Shown piece after piece: positions 11,691 through 23,293 of a stretch of DNA of 64,000 nt (position 1 is its first letter; each line of letters begins with the position of its first letter). The stretch comes from Epiperipatus broadwayi (lineage: Eukaryota > Onychophora > Udeonychophora > Euonychophora > Peripatidae), in assembly GCA_028023455.1 (NCBI GenBank), contig JAQFVV010012510.1:1-64000 (forward strand), read 5' to 3'. The position numbers and the translations under genes were made by a program. The notes below the pieces were generated by a model. The model saw only the letters and a program-made list of their open reading frames with translations, did not search any database and had not been told where the DNA came from.

Positions 11691-12455
11691 TTTTTTGTTT
11701 TTATTGACAAGATTTTTTTTCATTTCAAATTGAATGTGACATTTTTATTATTAAAAGGAGAGGAAGGATTAAGTTGAAGCTAATTTTTTTTATTGTAAAA
11801 TATGTTTAGCATCTAATTATTTTAACCCTTTCAAGGTCTGCATTTTCTAATGTTTTTTTTCTCACACATCAACATAAAATATAAGATAAAATGATTATTA
11901 CTTACCTGAAAATAATACATTTGCCTTCATTTGATAGATATTTTTGTTTACTACTGAAATAAATTTTAAATGTTCACATTTTGCTTTTATAAATATTAAA
12001 AAAATGAGATTGTAAACAAAACAAAGAGTGTAGACATCATCATTTCTAGAAAGATTATTTTCAGTTTATAAAATTAACTAAATATTTCTGAATTTTTATT
12101 ATTTTTAAACATCCAAATGAATATTTTTTTTCTTATATCTAATGAATTATGCTTTAAAAGTTTACATTTTTTGAATATTTATTGCAAAATTGCAATATTT
12201 TTATACTTGTAAATATAAATAAATTGTTTACATAGAAACTAAGCTTGTAAATTGCTTCAGGCCATGCTTAGATTTACTGCTAATATAACATTATATTTTT
12301 GACAATAAAGTATTTCAAGTCAAAATAAGTTATTAATAATTTATATTGCTTGGTATCTAATACATATAGGGTAACTTATTTTTAAAAAAATATCTAAAAC
12401 CATAATAAATTTGCAAATAAACAAGTTTTGGGTCATTGGAACTATTTACTTTAAA
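11691..12455. repeat. AT-rich; includes dispersed repeat H copy 1
   Basis: From about 11975 to 12385 the sequence is a diverged direct copy of 33510-33890: shared blocks include 'aaaaaatgagat', 'ttttttgaatatttattgc', 'gctaatataaca' and 'tatttcaagtcaaaataag'. No coding capacity and no terminal repeats identified. The remainder is unremarkable. Confidence 0.6.
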
Positions 12456-12692
12456 CAATGACATAGTTAAGATTTTACTTCATTAACATTTAAAATAAAT
12501 TAATATATATATGTGTGTGTTCTGTGCACAGATAATGAAGCTATTAATTGTCTGTGAAATTATTAAAATTTACTGTCAAGCACTTTCAGGACAGTTTATA
12601 GTCCCAAATTCATGGTGACTTGTATTCGAGTAATAACTATAATATTAATGCAAGCAAATTTTATGTAAATTTATATGCAGATGTTATGTGGA

Positions 12693-13316
12693 CTATTTTT
12701 GAGATAGGGAAAAGCAGGTATCTCTTCTGTTGATTGCTGATGGGTCACTTACAATGTAGTAAGCTTCCCTAACTTTATGTTTGGTGTCGTTTGTTTCAGA
12801 GCAAATGACACTGGCTGTGGTGGGTAGAAAAGTGTGCCCAGTGGCTTTTTTATGTTCAACGAAAACTGAATTACCTTCAAACTTTGTTTTGGTTCTGTTA
12901 AAAAGGTATCTCTGTTGAGCTACTTTGGTGGCAATGTTAGTTTTGGTCTCTCCATAATATGTTGCCATACAATTTCTTTGGTGCAGGTGATTTTGTACAC
13001 AATTTGAGGGGTGAGTTCAGGTTTGATCTTGTCTTTGGTGTTATTTATCAGTCTATTGGTGTTGGGAGGTGAATGGAAAGTGAATTAAAAGTCACTTGAT
13101 AGTTTATTAATGAGGCTTTTGGTTATTGAGTGAATATATGAGATTAGGATTCTCGGTTTATTTTCATTCTTGTAGTTGTGGTTTATTTTATAGAAGAATT
13201 TGTTGACTTTTCTGTTGATGGATGAATAAGTGTGTCCTATTTTTCTTAAATCAGTTATATAATTGATAAAAAAAATTTCTTTTATCTGCCTCGTATTTGC
13301 ACAACTTATGGTTCCT
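12693..13316 (-). pseudogene. PLE GIY-YIG endonuclease, inverted copy
   Basis: The minus-strand translation of 12693-12968 contains TYYGETKTNIATKVAQQR, the YIG half of the GIY-YIG catalytic module with its glycine intact. The GIY half (Q-VYKI-type) lies upstream in another frame. Of the three PLE-1 copies only this one keeps YYGET; the others read YYVET and YYKES, so YYGET was probably the ancestral active form. Upstream sequence to 13316 matches the linker between RT and endonuclease but has stops and frameshifts. No RT is attached, so this is an inactive partial copy. Confidence 0.75.
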
Positions 13317-13318
13317 AA

Positions 13319-13674
13319 ACATAAATAACACCAAAGACAGGATCAAATGTGAACTCACCCCTCAAGTTGTGTACAAAATCACCTGCCCCCAAAAAAATTG
13401 TATGGCAACATATTATAAAGAGAGCAAAGCTAACATTGCCACCAAAGTAGCTCAACATAGATACCATTATAACAGAACCAAAACAAAGCTTGAAGGTAAT
13501 TCGGTTTTCGTTGAGCACAAAAGAGCCACTGGACATGCTTTTCTACCCACCACAGCCAGTGTCATTTGCTCTGAAACAAACAACACCAAATGTAAAGTTA
13601 GGGAAGCTTACTACATCATAAGTGACCCATCAGCAATCAACAGAAGAGAGGCCTGTTTTTTCCTATCTCGATAA
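13319..13674 (+). pseudogene. PLE GIY-YIG endonuclease, direct partial copy
   Basis: Open frame with TPQVVYKITCPQKNC (GIY half plus the usual CX5C) followed by TYYKESKANIATKVAQHR, a histidine-rich middle and a conserved C-terminal SDPSAINRRE block. It starts inside the linker, lacks the RT, and the glycine of YIG is lysine, so it is not expected to cleave DNA. It ends with the same 3' tail as the full PLE at 24.0 kb. Confidence 0.75.
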
Positions 13675-13905
13675 TGGTCCATGTAACATCTGCATATAAA
13701 TTTGCATAAAATTTGCATTAATGTTATAGTTATTAATCGAATACAAGTCGCCATAAATATGGGACTAAAAACTATCTCAAAAGCACTTGGTGGTAAATTT
13801 TAATAATTTCACAGACAATTAATAGCTTCATTATCTGTGCACAGAGCACATATATATATTAATTTATTTTAAACGTTAATGAAGTAAAATCTTAACTATT
13901 TCAAT

Positions 13906-15515
13906 AATATGAATAATTACGCACGAGATCAGCAGCTACTTTGTACTGGACTTTCAATTTGCACATTTCAGCAGAGAATATCTTTCTTTATGAAATGTTA
14001 TCAGCATAAAATTGTACCTAACTGCTGCAAAATTATTATCAACAAAACTATATTTAATTATGATAGAATTAAAATGGATTTACAAAAATAACTACTAATG
14101 ACTATCATTAAATGATGCAAAAGGGCCTTAAAAAAATGAGAAGATGGAACATAATTTCTGACAATTACCCATCTCCCCATTTATTACCAGTAGGTGCAAT
14201 AGACACACTAACAGTCTGTTCAAGAAATTCAACAATAAAATAAAAATTTTGGCAAAAAAGCAAAATATTCAATTTGATGTGCTCAACCACAACACATTTG
14301 TTAATCTTACAAACACAAACATTCCGCACATGATTAAAGAGGTTTTTGAATTAGGTCCAAAATTCATAGGTAAATTCTGGAAGAATCCCAAAATGAAAAT
14401 TGTTGCTGACATTGAAACAGCTTTAATGGACAACCCACTAAAAGAACCAATTATTGCATGGATAGTGAAAACTATAAAAACAAGCAGTTAAACAATTATC
14501 CTAATGAATGGAACAAGAAAATTACTAACACCAATCAATTTCTAGCAGACCATTCCATTATTTGCTTAAAAGAAGACAAGGGGAACAGATTTGTATTAAT
14601 AAAAGATGATGAATATAATAATAAGATTAATACACAAATTGAAAAATTAAAATTTGCAAATCTAAATAATTTCAACAATAGGCTTAATAGAGATAAATTT
14701 ATATCTACTATACTATGTATAAATCATGACAGTGTCTTTACAAAAGCTGAATATTTTCATATATATCCATCAACCTCTTCTCCTCCTAGAATCTTTGCTA
14801 ATATTAAGCTTCACAAGTTTGATAAACCTTTAAGACTGATGATCGATTTTGGAAGAATACACTATTTCAACATGGCAGTTTTGGTTAACCGCTGGCTTAT
14901 CAACACATTAGGCTTTGGCAATTATACCATCAAATCATCTTTCAAGTTTGTAGAATAAAATTAAACACATGTTTATACCAGCTATGTTCAAAATCACATC
15001 ATTTGATGTGGCTGAACTATTTGGCTCCATTGACTGTAAACAATCAATTGAAATAGTCAATGAGACATTAATTGCAAGAAACTGCCCACCTACATGAGCC
15101 AAATTCATCATTGATTTTTTAAAATGGCTAGATCTAAATAGAGTTGCTATTTTCAGGGATAAGTGGTTTAGTATGAATAATGGATAGCCAATGGGTCTCC
15201 CACTAAGTGGTATAATGGCAAGTGTTGTACTTGACCATTACAAAAAGCAAATACTATCCGCATTCTTCAAGTCAACTCCACATATGATATACACATGTTA
15301 CATTGATGATACATTTATTGCAGCCCCATAAGACATTATTACTAATCTCCACAACAGCCTCCAGAATAAAACTAAGCTTACTTTTACTACAACTTGGGAA
15401 AACCAAGACAAACAGGTCAAATATATTGACATATGTGTTAGTACAAATATAGATAAGCTGGACTACCAAATAGAAGTCAAACCTTTGGAAGTACAGGGTC
15501 TGACAAACCCTAATT
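13906..15515 (+). pseudogene. Penelope-like element ORF, N-terminus and reverse transcriptase (5' half)
   Basis: This is the main PLE-1 copy. An N-terminal segment (13909-14088) carries RISFFMKCYQHKIVPN, typical of the region before the PLE RT. From about 14215 the frame resumes (LTNTNIPHMIKEVFELGPKF), then RT motifs follow in order: DKGN (14575-14586), KLHK with LRLM, motif A FDVAELFGSID (about 15002), motif B GLPLSGIMASVV (about 15190), catalytic YIDD (15299-15310), then VKYIDICV. PLE RTs are related to telomerase and normally end in a GIY-YIG endonuclease, which here lies beyond the inserted LINE at 23.3 kb. Breaks: a stop at 14089, a frameshift near 14470, a stop at 14956 and later in-frame stops. 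It is therefore dead, although all main motifs remain readable. The reading frame stops being PLE exactly at the target duplication AAACCCTAATT (15505-15515). Confidence 0.85.
15505..15515. repeat. Target-site duplication of the inserted LINE (left)
   Basis: AAACCCTAATT, repeated at 23294-23304. The two copies bracket the LINE and fix its boundaries at 15516 and 23293. Confidence 0.85.
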
Positions 15516-15709
15516 TTTGTTTTAAAATATATTTATTAAACATAGTAATATAGTAATATACAGTTAAACTTTATAAAAATTTACATAGCATTCAGAATGA
15601 AACTTGAAAAAGTCAATGTAGAGAAAAGGGTATCTTAATAAGATTAAGAGGAAAATAAAACTTTCACCCAAGTATCACCATGTAGACTCACAGGCGAAAG
15701 CAGAGAGTC

Positions 15710-18700
15710 TCACTGCTTGACTTGATCAAGAAGCTTAATAATGACACTTAGAGCCAAGTCCTGAGAATGACCAAAGATGAGCCTGCAATGTGTCAACCAT
15801 AAAGAAAATGTTATAAAGATAGATAATTTTATTGCTGCAAACGATCCCTTCTTAAGAGTGTTAGAAACAGAAAGAGCATCCGTAAGATTCAGAGAGACAA
15901 TCGCAACAATAAAGTCCCTAATTAACTTAAGAGCAGGACAGATATAGAAAATATGGAGAATTGTCCCATCATATAATCTACACAACTGACACTGAAACAA
16001 AATCCTAATGAAGCCTCTGCTGGTCACTAAAAAAATAACTTGTTGGGATCGCATTTAAATTTAGTTTAAGTACAAAATCAACATGTCTTGCTTCAATGAA
16101 AAGAAGTTTCATTTTACGCAAGAGAACATTATTTGAAACACCTAATGAAGTCAAAAGAGGACTATAATGTGGAAATTTTAATTTATAAATATCGCAGAAT
16201 GTCAATTTCCTTTCAAGTGCAACTTGAACCGAGGGTATCGACTTAATAACTGACTTCCATAAATCAGCAATCCAATAACTTGAAAATGGAGGTGGCATAT
16301 ATGTAGGATCAATAACCAAAAAAAGGGATAACTGAGCAAGCTTTAGACAAGTTACATGAAGAAAAGATATAGATCTCTGAAGATATAGAGTTGAGACCGA
16401 GTGCAAACCTAGACCATTTAAAAGCTTTGGCATTTGAATTTTAGCAATACTGATGGCTATGACCTTGTTTTTCCAAAATAATTTTGAACAAAGTGAATTT
16501 ATAGCCCTCTAAAAATGCTTTGTTGGCCTAATAATTGGTAAATAATAACTAAGCTTTGAATATACCAAAGGGTTCAAGAGTGTAACCTTACCCATAAGCG
16601 AAATATTTATATTAGCAAGCGATGCAACTATCCTTTTTGTTTTATCAAGAATAATATTTTGAATCTGCCTTGTAATTACTGAATGAGATAAAACTATTGG
16701 AAAACCAAGGAAAGAGACTGAGGCTTGGCATTGAAAGTGGAAATAATTGATAAACCAGATTTAATTTTCCACATTGTGGATTTTGTAACATTAATATGAA
16801 GATTAACAGTATTAGAAAAAGAGTCCAATATTTGCAACAAAGTCGGAAGAAAAGATTTATCAGGAAGAAAGACAGAGGCATCATCAACATAAGAAATATG
16901 ATGAATAGTCTGTTTAAGAGCAGGAACATAGATACCAGGCAGTTTAGATTCTATCTGTAAAAGTAACGGATTTAAATATGTAATAAAACATAATGTGGCA
17001 AGAGGAGATCCCTGTGGCACTGAGAGATGTGGACGAAAATCATCTGCAAGTTTACCATCCAATGAAGTAAAGATGGACCTGTTACATAGAAGATTGGCTA
17101 TAATACGGACATATGGAGTAGGAAATTGTTAATCCAAAAGAGTCTGAAACAAAACAGAAGGCAGAACACAATCAAAGACTGATGTGAAGTCCAATTGAAT
17201 GACCACAGGTTTTGATTTATTATGATGCCTAATATACTCAATAAGAAGAAGAAAAAGCTGAACAGCTTCAGTTGTTGAATGACCCTTCTTTGCAAATTGA
17301 AATTTTGATAAATGAAGATAAATATTATTTTGTATATGATCTTTAACAATAGATTCAATAGTCTTTATCAAAAGAGGGGTCATAAAAATAGGATGAATAT
17401 TAGATAATGGAGAAGGAGTTAATTTCTTCTTAAAAAAAGGGACCATCACCACCAGATAGAGATCAGAAATATTTACAAAATCGTTAGCTAGAATATCAAC
17501 CATATTACAAACTATTGGAGCTGTAAAAAATGAAAGATGAAGAAGGACAAACCTGGGAATACCATGAATCCCAGGATGTATATTGTCTGGAAAAGAATTT
17601 AATTTTTGAATAATCATAGTTTCAGTTATATTATGACTAGAATCAAGCTCAGATTCATTCCAGATCTCACCTATTCTAAAAGGCAACACTTGAAGCTTAG
17701 TTTTGAAATGATTACATAGTTCAAGCAACATAATAGGGCCAGAACATACTTTATTTCCTGTGTCAATTGTTAATGGAGCAGGTCTAGAATAAGCACCTAA
17801 AGCCCATCTAATATAACTTCGTGTCCAGTTATGATGATTTTGAAGAAAAATTTTAGACCATTTAATAGCCACATAATGAGCAAGAGATTTCTGTATATCA
17901 TGATACTGCACTTTAAGTTGCATAATATTTTCTATGGTAAAATCAAAAGAAGAAAGATTAGAAAGTTTGGATAAAATATCATCCAATTGCTTTAGTAAAA
18001 ACTTTGGACCTTTTGTCTTTCTAGTATAAGAATTAATAATAGAACTGAGAATACCAACAAAAGAAGACCATGCCGATATGGCAGGTAAAGAAAGAATATC
18101 CACTTTTCTAAAAAGAATATATGCCTCTGAAAAAATTGAAGCAGGAGCTGTTAATTTATTTAAGAGCCTTATTGTAAGAGAACTATGAGACTGAGCAACA
18201 AAGGAAGTATCAATCAACAATGCAACATGCATAGCCAAATGATCCGAGAAAGGAACAACCTAAATCTTTGCTGAAATGCCAAGGTGAAGTTCAGGAGAAT
18301 AGTAAAGAAGATCAATTAAAGAAGTGGTGCTACGAGTATAAAAGGAAAATGCATCAAGAGGAAAACATCCTTCACCAGATAAAAATATTCTATTTAAAAG
18401 ATGTAGGAATTTATTATTAAAATGCATGTAACACATATTGAAATCACCAAGAAATATAGTTGGATAAGAATTTGAAGACAAAAGAGAATTAATTTTATTA
18501 AATATAGAATGAGCAAAGAGGAACTCACTCTTAACATATAAATAAATGATATTCAGAGTAAAACTTCCAAATGTAATATTGGTTATCAAAAAATTATGAT
18601 CCAAATGCATGATTTTGATATCATTAAAAGCAAGATGCTTACTTACAAGCAAAGCGACACCAGATGAAGCAGATATATTAGGAACATAATAAAATGAACC

Positions 18701-18868
18701 AAGATTTTGTATTAAATCATGAATTCGATAACTGGAATGATTGTGTAGCTTCATCTCTCCAAAGCATGCAATATGAAAATTTCATTTCTGAAACCAATGC
18801 ATTATAGCATAAACTCTGGAAATAGAATTTAAACCTCTAACATTAACAGCAATAACATTAAGCAACAT
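15710..18868 (-). pseudogene. LINE ORF2: AP endonuclease, reverse transcriptase, C-terminal zinc motif
   Basis: The start is ATG at 18868 (MLLNVIAVNVRGLNS), the usual LINE endonuclease opening. The endonuclease continues with CFGEMKL (catalytic Glu), LGDFN (18437-18451) and SDH (18239-18247). The RT follows with LDFTSVFD motif A near 17185, VPQGSPLATLCF motif B, and YVDD (16880-16891) at the active site. After the thumb come FWKNK and a C-terminal CQLC...H...C motif near 15938-15995. From 18868 to about 16735 everything is in one frame, interrupted only by three stops (after HWFQK, after GISAKI, after QTLLD). A frameshift near 16735 and another near 16030 precede the end. It would have nicked DNA and copied its own RNA in the nucleus; this copy is inactive. 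Compared with typical L1/Tx1 ORF2 (over 1,000 residues) it is full length. Confidence 0.85.
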
Positions 18869-18887
18869 AATATATATATATATATAT

Positions 18888-20608
18888 TGAACCGAGTTCG
18901 AATATGTGCATTCGAAACACCGGTCTCTTAGGCAGAGAAGAACATACTCGGAGAGTATGTATGCCCAAACGATAGCTATAAAGTATATAACTAACGTTAC
19001 ATTTCCAGGACATAGCTTCTTCTCGGCTGTTGAGTTGAACACCAAGTTCAAAGCACCTTTTTTTGTTTGTGTATAAACATGGGCGCCAGCTGCTTATTCT
19101 AAAAGAATACTAAAAGAATAGACAACGCACTTTGAACAGTGGCCACTAACTCAACGCCTAAATCCATGACTAGCTCAGTTGTCACTAATATATTATACTT
19201 AATTAGTGGTTAAAAGACTTGATAAAAGGAATTGATAAAAAGAATTGACCGACAAATAAAGTTTAATTTTAAAGATAATTTATTAACTAACATTTATTTA
19301 CTAAATTTCATTTTATAATTCTAATAAAACACATGCATATTTTAAATTAACATTTTTAAATAGTTTAAATATTCCTATAGATTTAATAACAGAACACTAA
19401 TTTAACTAATAAATATTGATATGATGATCACGCACATATTAATTCGCACACACATAATAATAATAAAGTATTACATAGCATTTGAAATTTAACCACACAT
19501 ATCAATAGTTCATTTATGTATGATATAAAGTTCATATAATTAGACTCTTGAAAGATTCGTACGAATTAATGCAATGCAATGGCTATTACAGTATAAACGA
19601 AATAAGCAAATGTTTTTACCTAGGCTTTTGAATATAGACGTAGAATTTTGTTCTCTTTGGAGGCTGCTTTCGGTGAGAATATTTCCATTATGAATGCTTA
19701 CCAGCCGGCTGGGACGTTTCCTTGCTGAGTTTCCTGATTTTCACGATTATTACTATCAGAGACAAATAGATACTGACGGAAATTTTCTAAGATGTTAAGC
19801 TGACATTATTTCACGGGCAGATCTGCTGTTTTCTAGGACATCTGGGCTGGAGATAAACGTGCGTTCCCAAAATCTTCTCAGCACTGCATTTTGTTTCTGA
19901 ATACCATTAACTTAACTGATTCAATTAATTGGTGAACTGCACTCACTCAATTAATTTGTGAACTGACTTGTCTCAACTGCTTGTTCGATAAAATATTCAG
20001 TATTTATACCAATGAAGTGTTTTCTTTTCAATATCCTCTGGCAAATATCTGTTGTCGAAATTCTTTATCAATTAATCCTTTGATAAACGTGTTTTGGAAG
20101 ATTGCTTAATTAGTAATAGCCATGCAAAAATGTTGTTTGATATTAATTAATAACCATTGCCGTGTTTTTTTAATGATAATTTTCTTTAACTTTCATTTAT
20201 TTAAAATAACATTTATTCTATTGTTGACAATCGCAGATATACGCACATATATTTTTAATACAATTTACTATTTAGTTTTAACATTATTTTTTCTTTAATT
20301 AAACTTGAATGAAAAGAGATTTGTATGTTTTACCCTTTTAAATTATATTTTTACGAATACTAATAAAAACTCTTTACTTCCTTTTATAACCCCCAGTTTA
20401 ATTTCTCTAACGAAACACCCCTCTCCCCTTCTGATTAATTAATTGTAGCTTTTTTTTATTTCAAAACTAACGCTAGAAAACTATTTGATTCTTATCCTTT
20501 TCTAAAACAAACTGCAATAAACTCTTCAACGTTTAATTTTATGTTTTTCTTTTATGAACGATTATTTTAATAATATAATTTTAGATAAAATTATATGTGC
20601 CTATATCA
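18888..20608 (-). mobile_element. Solo-LTR-like block 1, nested between LINE ORF1 and ORF2
   Basis: A 1721-bp non-coding block bounded by TG and CA. On the minus strand it starts TGATATAGGCAC and ends CTCGGTTCA, and it is embedded in (TA)n on both sides with possible 4-bp ATAT duplication. It interrupts the TA-rich spacer between the LINE ORFs and is therefore younger than the LINE. A TATA box (TATAAATA, 20001-20008 on the minus strand) precedes CAGTT-type initiator sequences. It shares short blocks with block 5 (catgactagctc; cctag followed by a CCGG palindrome). Small palindromes such as acatactc/gagtatgt lie near its 3' end. Interpretation as a Ty3/gypsy-type solo LTR is inference; Drosophila 17.6 and 297 elements are known to duplicate ATAT targets. 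Confidence 0.6.
20001..20008 (-). promoter_or_regulatory. TATA box of LTR-like block 1
   Basis: GGTATAAATA on the minus strand, with GCAGTT about 29 nt and TCAGTT about 43 nt downstream as candidate start sites. The assignment rests on position and similarity to the other LTR-like blocks. Confidence 0.4.
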
Positions 20609-20633
20609 ATATATATATATATAATAAATGGAT

Positions 20634-20679
<46 letters not shown>

Positions 20680-20680
20680 G
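20609..20680. repeat. (TA)n microsatellite flanking LTR-like block 1
   Basis: A long (TA)n run (about 20639-20676) plus a shorter run before it. It forms the right-hand flank of the inserted block and the spacer after ORF1. Confidence 0.9.
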
Positions 20681-20685
20681 AAATA

Positions 20686-23139
20686 TTAATGCAAATCATC
20701 TGTGAAGAATTCAGGTATAAGATTAATTTGTGAATTGGGATCAGAAGTATGAAATATTGGAGATGAAGGACCGTTATTTAAAGTAAAAATAGAATCATTT
20801 TGAGGAGAAGGTGACAGCAAAAGATCTAACTGCTGAGAAATTTATCTCCCGACCATTTACTTTTTTTAAATGTCCTTTTTCCTAGAGCTCTTTGAACGTC
20901 TAGTCAAATTAGTTTTCAAGGCAGAGGGTGCAGTATCAGAATCAGAATTAAAAAAATTATTTTCAAGTTGCGACTCTGAAGAATCATAAATCTTCCTTTT
21001 ATTGTTAGAAGAACTAATATCAGTTATAAGTGCTTGATTTTGCAAAGATGAACAATCAAGAGTAGACTGAATGTTAAACCTACTCTACCCCAATAACATA
21101 TCCTCGTTTTGAACTGTATGAGGTGAGTCAAGTGATGAATGAGTAATGTCAGTCGGAATAGAAACAACAGACCCACTGACCTTCTTACTTAAATCAGTAA
21201 AAACTTGCAGTGGAGATGAAAGAGTAACATCAGATTATTGCGTAGTAATATGTTCACTCAAATGCTGCTTTTGCAAATCTTGCAAAACTTTAGAACTAAC
21301 ATCTATGAGTACGTGTTTTCTTAAGCTTGCAAATATTGCAAAACCCCTTTGGACAATCTTTAACAAGATGAGTCCTCTCCTTACAAACAAAACATTGAGG
21401 TTGTAAACCTTTGATAGAGATATGTATTGGACCTTTATCAGTCTCTAAAGTAGACGGAATATCAATCAAAGCAAGACCTTTATTTAACTTTAAAGTAAAA
21501 GCAGCTGAGTTGCTGGGTAATTCTAAACCAACTCTTTTCTCAGTAAGATATTTAAATTGAGTTATTTCACCTAAATTAGAACATTGCCTCTGAAGATCCT
21601 TAGCTCCAAAATTGGGATAACAATTTCTCACAAAACCAAAAGCTAGCCTAGGCCTGTCCATATCAATAACAACTAAAAATCTGTGATTTAATAAAAGCTG
21701 TTGTCTTCTAAACTTTTCCTTCTCCAAGACATTATGAAACTCCAATATGATGTAACATTTATTAGGGTGATGATATAGCCTCTTGATAGCATCACCAAGT
21801 TTCAAATCCTTCAACAACTGGGAAAACTCATCAATAGGGAAGTTATAAAGCTGACAATTACTGTCTGTAGTTGTAAGAATCAAAGTATTGCTATTAGAAA
21901 AGTGTAAAAAAGAATTGAATAAAACCACTGGTATCCTAGAATTAAATTGATCACTTATATTTTCATGTTCATTAACCAAATCTTTATGATTAGAGAAATT
22001 CAATATGGATGTATCTGCAGAAACATCTGACATTATTTGTTCTTCATCATTGAGATCTAAATGACCAAATTTGTCTGACTGTGATTGTGCAAGTTCAGAG
22101 ACTACATTATTATTAAGAACATGAGTATAACTTTTCTTTTTAACCTGAATATTATACACTTGTGTTGTATTATCTTTTAAAGTAGGAAAGGAAATATCCT
22201 GTTTCTGAACTGAAGTTTTTTTATCTGAAAGAGGCAAATTTCCATTCAAAGAATTAGATTCAGGACAATGTATAAGAGTATCAGATAATGAAAAATCATT
22301 CAAATGCAAAGATCTCAAATTCTGTTTCATAGAATGTTGAATGGCATTAGAAGAAATAGAAAATTGTGGTACTGTAGGCAAATACATTGATAGTTTGCTA
22401 GAAGATAGAGGCGAACCAGAAGTAATTAAATCAGAAGTTTCTAAATGAATGTTTTTTACTCTGTCAGAGTTTGCATCTGCTAGAACATAATTTGCCTGCA
22501 AAGCAACATCCATTACTTGAGATTTATCTTTGGCTAGTAATGTTTCATAAGACCTGATATTATACCCCAAGTCAGATGATGTAATGGTAATATCACCAAC
22601 TGAAACTGATAATTTTTTATGATGCAATGTCTGCAAAGGCTTAGACAAAGAAGAACTAGCAACAGTCTTTAAATTATTATGCCTTGGAGATAGCTGCTTC
22701 AATAAATTTTTATTAGAAGAATGCATATCATTTAATTTGGCATAATCTTTTACCTGTGAGCATGTTCTATGTGAGATAAAATCATGTCCACTGGCTTATA
22801 AAGAAATGTTTTTTTCAGATCCATCAAAACGATAAATGTTGTTAGTCTTTTGAATGTCTCTATTTTTTTGCAACTTGAATTCGCATTAGAAGTTACGGAT
22901 AGCATTTTCTTTTTAGCATTGATATTCTGAATTTTATTAGAGACATTTTTAACTTTAAAAAGCAGTTTTAAACTATCTGCTCTTGTTAAATCTTGCATAC
23001 TTGAAGCTTTTGATCTATTAATGACAGAGCTTGAACAATGCATTAAAGAGTCACTTTTAACGTTTGTTTTTTTGTTTACATTCGAAGATTCTTTTCTATT
23101 GAGCATCGATGATTCTAAACGTTTCTTAGAACCACTCAT
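20686..23139 (-). pseudogene. LINE ORF1: nucleic-acid-binding protein with zinc knuckles
   Basis: The likely start is the ATG at 23139 (MSGSKKRLESSML), 13 codons inside the open frame. A lysine/serine-rich N-terminal part is followed, after a frameshift near 22765, by a long low-complexity Ser/Asn-rich stretch (22726 to about 21900), a folded RRM-like region (for example NKCYIILEFHNVLEKEKFR) and a double zinc motif starting CFVCKERTHLVKDC and continuing CNICKLKK...H-C near 21330. After the stop at 21296 the sequence remains readable to a stop at 20686-20688, including a basic TRRSKSSRKK patch and a Ser/Pro-rich end, so the original protein was longer. ORF1 proteins of this clade coat the LINE RNA and accompany it to the nucleus. 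Inactive because of the frameshift and several stops. Confidence 0.75.
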
Positions 23140-23277
23140 TTTTAACAAAAAAAAGGTAATTTGGAAGAACAGCACCTACCTTGTACTTCCAAAGTTTTTT
23201 TTAGTAAATTTCAAGCATATAAAGCAAAAAAGAGTAACTTTAAATCCCAACGATACAATATAGACTAAGTCAACTAA

Positions 23278-23290
23278 CGCCATCTAGTGG
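23278..23290 (-). promoter_or_regulatory. CTCF-like motif at the LINE 5' end
   Basis: CCACTAGATGGCG on the minus strand, a few bases inside the 5' end of the LINE. It matches the core of the CTCF consensus closely (C-C-A-C-T-A-G-A-T-G-G-C). The decamer CTAGATGGCG also occurs at 30913-30922. It may be part of the LINE's internal promoter; protein binding is not shown. Confidence 0.35.
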
Positions 23291-23293
23291 AAT

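Larger units (their letters stand above)
12456..13905. repeat. PLE-1 endonuclease palindrome (head-to-head copies)
   Basis: Two copies of the PLE 3' region meet head to head near 13316. The left copy is on the minus strand (about 12482-13318) and the right on the plus strand (about 13319-13870). The inverted identity continues outward into ttaagattttacttcatta on both sides (about 12470 and 13885). The pair sits directly upstream of the PLE RT region in the position of the partial or inverted 'pLTR' copies often seen in Penelope-like elements. The outer ends carry gtgcacagataatgaag next to a (TA)n/TG run, which is the shared 3' terminus of all PLE-1 copies in the window. Confidence 0.8.
15516..23293 (-). 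mobile_element. Near full-length L1/Tx1-like LINE inserted in the PLE
   Basis: A two-ORF LINE on the minus strand, about 6 kb after removing the 1.7-kb LTR-like block at 18888-20608. The order on the minus strand is a short 5' UTR, ORF1 with zinc knuckles, an AT-rich spacer, ORF2 with AP endonuclease, RT and a C-terminal CCHC motif, then a 3' UTR ending in an A-rich tail. The 11-bp target duplication AAACCCTAATT flanks it. The 5' end reaches almost to the ORF1 start, so it is essentially full length, but both ORFs contain stops and frameshifts. Confidence 0.85.
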
